Source: Halichondria panicea (Eukaryota > Porifera > Demospongiae > Suberitida > Halichondriidae). Taken from it: a stretch of DNA of 64,000 nucleotides. Below are positions 13,801 through 25,500 of this stretch, piece after piece; within the stretch, counting starts at the first letter, position 1, and each line of letters opens with the position of its first letter. Where the stretch lies: assembly GCF_963675165.1 (NCBI RefSeq), contig NC_087390.1, positions 1,879,501 through 1,943,500 of the forward strand, in the 5' to 3' direction. The position numbers were made by a program, and so were the translations under genes. The notes under the pieces are model-generated. The model was not told where the DNA came from. It worked only from the letters and a program-made list of their open reading frames with translations, and searched no databases.

Positions 13801-16458
13801 GGAATGATTTGGACTGTCTTTTATGAGTTTATGCTATACCCAGTGATACGTAACAAACTTCCCAGCATCCTTAGAAGAATTGGAATAATTTCTCTCCTTA
13901 TCACGGTTGTTAGTATTGTGTTTCTAATTATGGAACTACTAAAAAGCAAATACGGGGATTTAGATGAAATCCATTATGTTACAATCGTCTTTATTTCAAT
14001 TTCTAGAGGATTGCTCACAATCTTGCTTTTTAGTGCCATGATGGAATTAGTTTGTGCTCAAGCTCCATACAACATGAGAGGATTGTTTGGTGGATGTATG
14101 GTTTTGGTGTTGTTATCATCTCTTAGTATTGCTGAGATTTCTCCATCCATACGCAAAGTCACATTAACAATGTGTGGGGTTGGAGTAGGCATCAGTCTTC
14201 TTGGATTCATCCTGTACTCTCTCCTGGTTCGATGGTACAAGAGGAGAGTTAGAGACGAGGACTACAATGCACACAGAGTGGTGGAGGAGGTCTATGATCG
14301 ATACTTGTCAGCTCAGCATTGACTATAGTTTCAGTTTTTAATTACATATATACTACCAATGTACAATATGTGCATGTAGTGCGCTTTAGTGTATCGTTTT
14401 TGTGACATTTATATATACGTATCGATATATCTATTAGTAGACCTGTTTATATTGAATGAACTGTATGTGATTAATTGGTGTTTTGGTAGTGTGCCAAGCT
14501 CAATGCAGAACTGCATGCAAGCTACATAGTATAGTTTGTGTCAGTCTATATTTACCGTATGCACCCTATAAAACTCAGTTTTCTGAGGGCTCATGCAGAT
14601 CCTTGTTTTTACATGTTATAATTATTTATGCATGTGCCACTAGCTGTGTCTATAGAGTACTTCTTGTATACTGCACCTTGCTTATACTATACTTATGAAG
14701 CTAATGTATATATACCAACCTCTCCATACTGCAGGGCTCTGATCCTTGTGTGCTGAGTGTAGACCGGAGGAAGAGCATTGGTGAGCTCAAGGAAGCCATT
14801 GCTGAGGTAAGTATGTACCAGAGCTATAATTATACTGTGTGTTCTTTGTATGACTACATGATATAGAGCTTACTAGATTTATTATGGGAAGCCTTGTAGT
14901 CACAGAATAGCCGAGTTATTGTAGGGAACTCACTACATTGAAAACCAATGTCAAACAAGTTCGTGATCGGTACCCACTGAAATAAATGAAGACATGCACT
15001 TAACAGTTTGCTAGTGAAAATATCAAATGTTTTTCTCCCTCTTAGACGTACTCTAGTCTCTACGATGCTGACCATGTAGTAATACACACAGCCAAGACCC
15101 TCCCAGCTGGCACACACCTCTACGACCTGGTCTCAGGTATATGTACATGAAATTATATCCGTGGCTTGTAAAATCCTATCTCTCTCAAAAATGTGTAGTG
15201 TGCTCGATCCATACAATAATAGTCCATTACAACTCGTATTATGTAATTCATTCTTTATTCAGGCAATGATCAGACGAGTGTGGCTGATGCTGGTATCACC
15301 AACAACTCTCAGCTGTTTGTGTGGGACGGTCAGACTGTGGGAGGTGAAGCCATAGCGGTGGGATGGTCATGTGATCCGATCCTGCTGCATGTGACGTACC
15401 CATCGGAGGAAGGAGAGTGTGAACTGAGCAGTGGTTTCCCCAAGAACTCAACTATTAGTCAACTGAGGGTGAGATGATTGTGTTGATGTTCATTGAGTGA
15501 GTATCAATCGAAGAAAGCCTTCATTTTTGTATTTACATGAATTGTACTATTGTGTGAGATATCCTTGGTATGATTAGTGAAACACAGTATCGTATGCACA
15601 TACGTACGTATAGCTATATTGCTTCATCCCAAATGGGCAACTGTTAAAAATCTTTGTCTCCAAATTATAACGTATATTAATGTGTCTCCATGTGTGATAG
15701 GTGTCCCTGTCGGAGCTACTAGAGATCCCTCCCAGTCATGTGACCATCAGCCATGTTAAGCTCTCTGAGATACAGGACACACAGACACCCATCGTTGTCC
15801 TTTCTCCTAGCAAGGTGAGGGAAGGTGTGGTCTATAATCGTTAGGTTCCCCTACCATCCTCGTGTTGTGTGCAGATTGGTAATAGTTTGCGTTGAATTAA
15901 TCATTACTTGCATGTCTATCTACACTAACTGTCAGCAAGATTCCTCCCTTTTATAGGATGGCAGCACTCTAGAGGAGCTGAAGCTACAGGATGGAGACAG
16001 GCTCACAGTGGAGAGGAGTATCAAGAAAGGGTGAGGTTCTTGCTAGAGAAAGCATAATTGATGATTACAGTCTCATATTAATTTTTGTCGTATTCTTTTG
16101 AGGTTCAGTTCTAGTGGTCCAATTTTATTGATATTTGTGATTTTCTGACAATGAGTTCGTCCAGATGATGATCGTTTTTAGTTCATAAAATGTTGTCAGG
16201 CCTAATTTTGGACTTTTCCCCCACCAAAATTGGCCTTGAAAATGACCTAGTCAAGCATTCAGAAAATCGTGAAATCTTGTAATTAGAACATTAAGTTACG
16301 GTGGTTTAAAGATACCGTATTACATGCATATAATAATAATTACCTAGATAACATCATGTATTGTCATGGTTGCAGTGTGAAGTCACTAGCTCACTCTGTA
16401 GCAGACAAACACAGCAAGATGCTGTCAGTCATCATTGAGAGCAGGCTACTGGTGAGAA

Positions 16459-16512
<54 letters not shown>

Positions 16513-19500
16513 ACATATGCACCCTTCAATAATGGTTACAGCTCTACAGTTTAATTTTTTTAACTATAGTGTACGTATAATCCTATAATATAGACCACCC
16601 TCACTCTTCCCCTGTATCCCCAGCCTCTCACTGATGCTACTGGGTTGTATCCTGTGTTTCCAGTGGAGGTAGGAAAAGACGAATGTGTCGCCACGCTCAA
16701 AACAATGGCCTTGACAACAGCTAGCAACCAGCAATTTATTGGTGAGCATAAATAAATCTGCTATAAGAAAGTGTTGATTAGAATTTTCTTAAATGGCAGG
16801 TGAATGTCGTCTCCGTGGTGATGATGATGTCACTGGAATAGGGCCTCCGCTGTATGAGTCTCAGACACTGACTGACGCTGGAATCAGTCCTGGACAGAGG
16901 ATCATTCTGGAATCAGGCCAAGCACCAACCAGTAATCAGGTGCAACCATATATAATTGCATAATTATGGTGCCGCTTTTATAATTACATTAAATGTAGCG
17001 AGACTATAGTATATATAATTATTACAAAAACAAATGTTATAAAACAAATGTTATAAGTATGGTGCTATAATTATGGGGGGAATGTCCAGGGGCGCTTAAG
17101 TACATGTAAAAGCGGCCCTGTATTTCATTGGACAGCTAAATTTAATATTTCCGTCCTGGCTGCGGGATCTCTGCAGGTTGCTCTCAATTGTCAGCTGTTG
17201 AGCGCTGGTGTGTCGAGTGTGGGTGTGTGTGAGGTGATCCTGGGGAGGGATGTGACTGTAAGGGAGTGTATGTGTGTCATGGTGACAGCCCTCGGACTGA
17301 CGGGTGAGCTGGAGCTAGGGGAATACCCTAAACTACACCTCCAGCATTTCCATTAGTATATCTGATCACATTTGACTATAATAATTATTATATATATACA
17401 TTAATAATGTTGTCTTAATTCTCGGCTAATGTGTGTGCTTCTTTAGAGGTCCATTTTACGTATCTATCTAATATTAGAAGTACTCAATGCATATAATTAT
17501 ACCACTGTATATGTAGGCGGAGACTGGCACCTGCAAAGGACCAACTGGTGCGGAGAAGCAGCTGACGTGTTGGAAGATGAGGTGTGTGCATGCATGGAGG
17601 CAGCACCTGCATGACTGTATAGTACAATCATGCAGTACAGTGCAGTAACTGTATAGTACTGGCCGGGTTAGGGTTAGGGTTATCTTCTCTATACATACAC
17701 TGATGTGTTAATAGTTTGCCAACTGGTGGTGTTATTTTACTAGGATGCCAGTCTGGAACAGGAGAGACTGAAGTCTGGTGACGTACTGCTCCTTGCAGAA
17801 GGAAGACTACCTCCCAAAGTGAGTGCACTGTTGTTCAGTAATGCATACAAAATTATTGTAAATGGATTTCACACGTGTACATGCATGTACATGTATGTAT
17901 GCAAAATGACAGATTAATTATGACATCAGTATTGTTTTTACCACGCCCACCCCCTCATACATGTGCAGGGTTTTATTCGTCTCCAAGTGTACCTCTACTC
18001 CCCTGAGTCCAGTCCCTCCCCCCACCCACCAGCTAACCTCCCTCAGGACGTACGTTCCCTAGCTGGGGTTTAACACACATGTTCTGACAGTATGATCACA
18101 CAAACTACGTACAATGTACATGTATGTAGTATTTTTAGTAGCCCCGCCAGATGCTTTCTCATCTTGCACAGAATTCTGTCACACACCTCACTCTTCACAC
18201 CCCTCCACCACACACCCCCACAGATCCCCCTCCACCTGGTCCCCCCATCCCTCTGCCACCCCCTTGTTCCCGGACAGCTGGACGAGGTCGGTGTATTAGA
18301 GATCAGTAAAGAGGCCACTGTCGAGGAACTCAAGATCACCATCCTTACATTACCCGCTGTAAGTCATGTGACAGTCATGTGGTAAAATCCCGCTGTAAGT
18401 CATGTGACAGTCATGTGATAAACTTTTTTATATCTCCTAGATTCAAGTAGTAAACCATTAAAGTTCCCTGTATTATAGTGGCCATCTTGACAGGCAAGCA
18501 AGCAAATCTGTAGACTTTCAATTGTGTATTTTTTGCGGCACCGAATTATTACAGTTCTTTTAGAATGGTTTATAGACTCAGGTGTTTGCTAAGTTACCCC
18601 CCCCCCCCTCCACAGATGGAGAATATGACGGTGCCGTTGCTAGGGTTACTGAGAGTGAGGGAAGTGGTGAATGGCAGACCAGCCAAGATATTCAAATTAC
18701 ACAACCACACTTTGAGGTACAATACGAGGGTTATTGATGTCAGTAATACATGTAGTTATTACAATGTAGTTTGTACTTAGTGTTGGGAATCTGTTAGGGG
18801 CATAGTCTGTTTAATAGTGTGTACATATAAGATATACTACACCTAAGAGGAGGATATGCACTCATAATATATTCCCCGCTACTGTGGTTACTCCGAGGCG
18901 TAGCCGGGGATGTATCCATGGTAGCGGAGGATATAGGGGGTGCATATCCTCATAGTACATGTAGGTGTGGCATATCTGACTTATACCACGTGACTGCAGC
19001 ATTATAAAAGGACCTCCCCCTAGCAACAATTCAATCCACGATGCAAACTGCAAAAAAGAACAAGACTATGCCGGATTTTGCAACCGTCAAAGAGCTAGTT
19101 GAGCAACACGTCGACTCCTACTGATGCTCGAGAGCTCCCTTGGTCCAAGCGTTGGCCATTCGACGTCCCTTACTGGAGTTGCAAGCTTTTTTTGGATAAA
19201 ATGTGTCTAAACCACGCCCAGTGTACATATCCTCCTCTTAGGTGTAGTATATCTTTTAATTGAGACCAGTAATATTATTTCATATGGCTATGTATATAGG
19301 CTACGTCTATTTACTAACCAGTCCCTATTCAGGACCAGACGTTAATTACACTCATAATTAATTATGTTGGATCATCAATTTAACTTTCAAGAATAGTCAA
19401 AATTCACACTAATTGCTAAGATACAGTCACGGTATAGTAACCAATGTTGTTTACTATTTAGAGAGCCTTCACTTTCATAAACAGTTTGAACTTGAGACAG

Positions 19501-22500
19501 TCGTCTTTGAGGTACTGGGTGTTTGTGCCAGCACAGTAACCTAGGCGATCCAGAGGACAGAATTTGTACGAGTCACCAAAACATATTCTATTCTCCTTCA
19601 AAATTCTTGTTTCCGTTCCTATGTAGTGTCCATGGTCACCCAGCTGGTTGAGCATCTGTAGGATAGATACACCTTCTGTTTTGGCAGCAGCATCGCGTTT
19701 ATAGATGCTGACTGTCAAATGTGTTCCATTAGCAGATTCAGCACCATTTGTATACACACAGAATGAGAACCTCCATCCTTTTGTAGTAAACTCTCCACCA
19801 TTCCAGTATCCATAGCCGCCTTTTGCTTGTTGTTTCGTAAACTCAGTGAGAGTAAACTCGTGGCAGGAAAACCCTTTCAGTAGCAATAACAAATCATTCT
19901 GTATCTTCACTGTGTTGGCTTCCATCGTGACCTTTAGGTCACTGACCTTTGTGTCAAGGTTTCTAGCTTGTTGATCAGCCTTGGTATCAACTATTGCCTG
20001 TAGATCTTGGAACTTGGTATCAAGATTTTCAAATTTAGTAGCAACTTTTGTGTGTAGATCATACGCTTTTTCCTTTTGTTGTTGGAATTTTGTATCAACT
20101 TTTGCGTCTAATTGTTGAATCTTGGTATCGATAGTATTGCCTTGTTCCTTCACTCGTTTCTGCAAGTCGACTATTTGCTGGTCTTTCTCCTCCATTTTCT
20201 GGTGTAGCTCTCTCGTTAGTTGCAGGTTGAGGAGGGTGGCTGTCAGGAGGTGCTGTTGGACACTCTCTGTCATGTGACCCACCAGATCTCTTCGAGGAAC
20301 CTTCACGTCACATCCAGCTCCAGCAAACTTACACTCCACAAGTTGTAGGGGGCACTCCAGAATGTGGCTATCAGCTTGGCAGCGAGGGAAGGTACCAATC
20401 TCACATTGGTTGGGACAAGGCAGGGGGTAGTTGTCACAGCAAGGGGTGTGGTTATTTGTTCCAATATCGTGGGTGGACTCAAAATCGCAATATTGGCACT
20501 TCCAGGGACGTTTTAGGCAGGAGGTGGTGTGGTGATTCAGGTCCCCCAGTTCCCCTGTCCACTCACACCCACTCTTCTTGTGGGGACAACGAACATTCAA
20601 TTTATTGATTGTGTTTCGTTTGAAGAACTTGTCTTTTAGCGTTTTAAAGGGAGCATTGTTACACATAGGACAAGGCTTGCCATCTCTGATGATCCTTTGA
20701 GCAGCTTTCTCTGAGATGTGCTGTCCACAGCAGTCGGTTTGATGTGGCTCCACCAGAATCTCAAGGGTAACTGGACAGTACAAGTCTTTATCAGGTTGTT
20801 CAACAAGATCGTAGTCAGGTTCAGCTTGCTGGGTGATCTGTTCTGGGGGATGGGTAGCAGCTGGTTCTTGGTTCACAGAGTTAGAACAGTCACTGTTACT
20901 GGTAGCCATATTTAGGCTGGGTTAGTGTTAGCAAGCAGCCACTCCCTCGGTTATCTGTGGTGTGTGTGGTCATCGTAGTACATTACTGGTGGTAAATGGC
21001 ACAATGCTTGATGCACATTGATAGTTTTTTTAACTGAGGCATGCTCTGAGTTATAGATGTGTTATTTTAAGCACATGCTCAACTACAGTACTCAAATTGA
21101 AGCGCTTTTCCAATTATGCGAAGGATACTGAGGCGCGTGGGCGGCCACGGGTATAGTAGTCGTCTGGTTTGTTTGTCTGTAATGAGTGAGTCTGCTTACC
21201 TGGATGCCACAGCACTGTGTTTACAGTATTGATAGCTTTTAGACTAGTTTTAATAGTGGAAAATTTTGATGTTAAAGCCTCGTTGCATGTCGAATAAAAA
21301 CGAGCAAAGCTAAATAAGAAGCTTGAACTTGCACGTTTGGCAGGCTTAATTGGCAGCTAGCTAACTAAACGCGGCCTTTATTCAAACTAGACTACGTATT
21401 TGCAGCTGAAGTGATCCTGTACCAGGAACAATGGAAAAGGGTCACTAAAGTAGAAAGTAGAAAATTGGACTGGTTTGTTGTTTAGGGTAACTCTCGGTCC
21501 GGATCCTCCAAGGAGCCATACTTCTCTAAGACTCCAGGATTCTTTGCAGTGATCCTAGTCCACAGTACATGTCTCATGATCTCATGTAGGCTTACCACTA
21601 AAACTCTATTCTCATGGAATTATGCCATGATTCCAGTAATCGATGGCTATAATGTTTTATTACGTTTAAACACGAAGTAAGTACGGTTTTGCTGGTATAT
21701 AGTATATACACTCATCTGATGATAAAATTAATTAATCGCTACAAGATACAGTCACAGTGTACTTATACTAACTAAGAGTGTGTAGATCTACTCTTAATTT
21801 TAGAGAGTCTTCACTTTCATAAACAGTCTGAACTTGAGACAGTCGTCTTTGAGGTACTGAGTGTTTGTGTCAGCACAGTAACTTAGGTGATCAAGGGGGA
21901 AGAATTTCTTTGAGTCGCCAAAATATGTTCGACTAACCTTCAAAATTCTTGTTTCCGTTCCCATGTAGTGTCCATGGTCACCCAGCTGGTTGAGCATGTG
22001 TAGGATAGCTACACCTTCTGTTTTAACAGCATCATGCTCTTTATTGACGAAGAGTGACAAATGTGTTCCAATACAAGATCCGATACCTCTTGTAAACACA
22101 CAGAATGAGAAGCTCCACTCTTCTACAGTAAACTCTCCACTAAACCAGGGTCCATATCCGCCTTGCGCTTGTTGTTGTGTAAACTTAGTGAGAGTAAACT
22201 CGTGGTAGGAAAACCCATTTAGCAATAACTTCATCGTGTTGGCTTCCATCCTGACCTTTAGGTCACTGACCTTTGTGTCAAGGTTTCTAGCTTGTTGCTC
22301 AACCTTCACATCGAGATCTTGGAACTTGGTATCGACTTTAGTATCAAGATTTTCCAATTTAGCAGCAACTTTTGCGTCTAATTGTTGAATCTTGGTATCA
22401 ATGTTATTACCTTGTTCCTTCACTTGTTTCTGCAAGTCGACTATTTGCTGATCTTTCTCCTCCATTTTCTGGTGTAGCTCTCTCGTTAGTTGCAGGTTGA

Positions 22501-25500
22501 GGAGGGTGGTTGTCAGAAGGTGGTGTTGGACACTCTCTGTCATGTGATCAGCCAGATCTCTTCGAGAAACCTTCATGTCACATCCAGCTCCAGCAAACTC
22601 ACACTCCACAAGTTGTAGGGGGCACTCCAGCAGGTGGCTATCAGCTTGGCAGCGAGGGACGGTACCAATCTCACATTGGTTGGGACAAGGCAGGGGGTAA
22701 TTGTCACAGCAAGGGGTGTGGTCATTTGTTCCGATATCGTGGGTGGACTCAAAATCGCAATATTGGCACTTCCAGGGACGTTTTGGACAGGAGATGGTGT
22801 GGTGGTTCAGGTTCCCCAGTTCCCCCGTCCACTCACACCCACTCTTTTTGTGGGGACAGCGAACATTCAACTGGCGAACTTTTCTCCTGAAGTACTTGTC
22901 TTCTTGAGTAGCCATGTTGTCTTGTTTGCACATTGGGCATGGTTTTAGTTCTCTGGTGAGTCTGTTGGCAGCTTGCTGGGAGATATGGTGGCCGCAGCAT
23001 GTTGTTTGGAGTGGCTCAACAAGTAGCTCTAAGCTCACAGGACAGAAGTAGTCTTGGTCAGGTTGTTCAACAAGGTCGTAGTCAGGTTCAGCTGGCTGGG
23101 TGATCTGTTCTGGGGGGTGGGTAGCAACTGGTTCTTGTTTCCTCACAGAGTTAGTAGAATCACTGTTACTGGTAGCCATATTTAGTGTTAGCAGGAAGCC
23201 ATTCCCTCAGTTATCTGTGGTGTGTGTGGTAAAGATAATCAATGACGATATACATTGTTTTTGTGCGTGGTAGATCCGTACCCAATTGTCCCGCTATGTC
23301 AACAAGTTAGTGGTGTTCATTCCAAGCACTATAAAACCTTTGCAACCATCTAGTCAATCTTTCCCCTATTGCAGACGTCTGAAGCTGTCGTCAGGGTCAA
23401 AGGTCGCCTGCACAGTGCTGCCCCAAGAAGAGGATCTACAGTAAGTGAAGTGATACTGTATAGCATTGCAGTGTACAGTAATACGTTTAGTTTCCACTTA
23501 ATACGTATTTCCTCATCAAATTTATCGTTCTCTGTTCTAAATGCCTCCATGCAGGACTACTACAGTGGTGTTCAACCTGTGTGTGAGGTTACCTGGAGAG
23601 AGGGGATATGGACCACACACTGAGGTTGTGGTGGCTCTGTAATTAATAGTACATGTAGCTGTTGATAATCCTAATGTTGATTGCAGTAATACTGTTAGTA
23701 CCGATGCTACTGCATGCACAGTAATGCTGTTATCAGCAATAATTTATGTGCATGCAAAATGTGTACCCCAACTGATATTAAATACTAGTATACTATGTGC
23801 AGTGTTTTCCCATATCGTGCACCACTTCCATTCCAAGTTCCCTATACAGGTGGTGTATGATACGTCCCATTCCAGTACCCCATACTCACTTTGTGCCCAC
23901 GTGTCCCAATACCTGGACATGCCTCTGGACAGACTGAGAATGGCCAAGCACAAACTGGATAGTTTTGAGTGGATCAAAATGCAAGACTCTCATCAGGTGC
24001 ACATGCAAATAATGGTCGAGTGAAATACTCTTAGCTTAATTACTCTGAAATCTTTTGAAGAACCTGTTTTTTGCGTTCACCCTATTCGTACATACGTACT
24101 GAGTATAGCCAATGATGTTGCTGACGTGCATAATTATGTGAATTTTTGAGTTAATAAAATGACAATGTATTTATCAGGCATTCCTAGTTTATGATACGTA
24201 CTACTTTTACAGCCCAAAGTAGCGTGATTTGGTAAGGGGTCATTGTGGTAGAAAACACAATATAGCATGAGAATCCTTATGTTTTAAATATGCAGGCAAC
24301 TCGTCCTCGTGCTTGTCCCTGTATGTTTCAAAACACTTGGTCTCATGCTGCTATTACATAGAACCACTGTGCACTTCTCAATTAGTGCGTAATTAGTACC
24401 AATTTCTCACCTGTATTTACAGCTGGTGTCAAACTGCCCATAAATATTTCTGAATTTACAATTTACACAGAGTGACTCCAGCAAGCGAGGTCGTAAGAAA
24501 GGTCAAGCAAAGGTCAACATTCGCAACTCCCCTATCATGCTCAAGGACGGGGACACTGTCGGAGTGAAGGTGTGTGGGCGTGAGGGGGTGGATGTTGAAG
24601 TAGTATGACTCTAACTTGAGAAGCCCTTGTTTAAAAACTGCTCAACAGTTAGAAGCCAGTCCAAAGTGTCTGTACATGCAGTCAGTCTATTGTGGCTACC
24701 TAGTAGACCCTCAGCCAGCCCAATACATGTGTTTGGACCTGTGTTAGCGAACCACGTCTTCTTGTTCTTAGCCACAGTTGGTCTGCTCAAGATGACCTCT
24801 ATAACCTGCAATTAATAGCTAGAGCATAATAATTATTGGTTACCTTATAGACACCTACGTAAGCCATTAACAGTTCATAGTTGTGGTCTATAATTTATAG
24901 CCAATAGTGTAGAAGGTCACGTTATGTTTTCGTAGCTCTGTTCTTTGCCCTATTGAATAGCTATCCAAACAAGCCACCTTAATTGGATGTGTGGGTGGGT
25001 GTAGGGTCATATTGACATTGTACAGTATCCCCCCAGGGAACAAGCGATTGTTGTAGTGGCTGTGCATTTAGCAAAGTTAATGTGTTATCTTAATAAGCGA
25101 TCATTATTATTATTAGTACCCTAACCTGTAGCCAATAGTTACGCCTTGCAGTATTTGAAAATTGTATGGCCTTTACGGAATTTATTTTGATTTCAGCGAA
25201 CAATAGTTTTTTAATTAATTACCTTACCATTGGTTCCTATGATGTCATTACTGATAAATTATATCACAAATGGTTGTACTTCCATAGGAAGTTGCTATGG
25301 TCACAGGACAAGTGAAGTAGTGAAGTAGGGAAGGTAGAGCTTCCTGATTTGGGACAGCTTACAATTGTTACTGTTTGCCAGCTAGCTTGCCTTTATGCTT
25401 TCCCTAATAGAGTAGTGAATCTCAAGTGTGTGTGTGTGTATAGAATATCAGGAATTGAATCCACGAAATTCAAGTTATGGTAGCTGAAAGAATCCCCGAA

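Larger units (their letters stand above)
8444..16939 (+). other. USP40: USP40 exons 8-23: middle region with ubiquitin-like segments
   Basis: Exons: 8444-8581, 8724-8792, 8961-9048, 9199-9297, 9500-9605, 9720-9871, 9923-10004, 10390-10486, 14735-14806, 15046-15136, 15263-15468, 15701-15814, 15957-16030, 16376-16451, 16624-16741, 16800-16939. Family-typical pieces include [41 protein letters not shown] and [15 protein letters not shown]. Exons 11-12 are Gly, Glu and Lys rich and probably disordered. Exon 11 has a second possible donor a few bases downstream. The intron between 10486 and 14735 is far longer than its neighbours because it contains several repeats and a complete transporter gene. 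Confidence 0.87.
17000..23860. repeat. Segmental duplication partner of 1-4425
   Basis: This block is the intact counterpart of the left-edge copy. It contains USP40 exons 24-31 and their introns. It is longer by about 2.4 kb because it holds two TRAF genes instead of one, plus a MITE at 18829-19255 that the other copy lacks. Both copies carry a short telomere-like GGGTTAGGGTTAGGGTTA run (about 659-676 and 17664-17681). Confidence 0.9.

Noticed and set aside
17965-18080. Extending USP40 exon 27 to the in-frame TAA after AGV
   Set aside because: A donor GTACGT directly after the QD codons joins in phase to the next exon, which continues the conserved USP40 tail in both copies.
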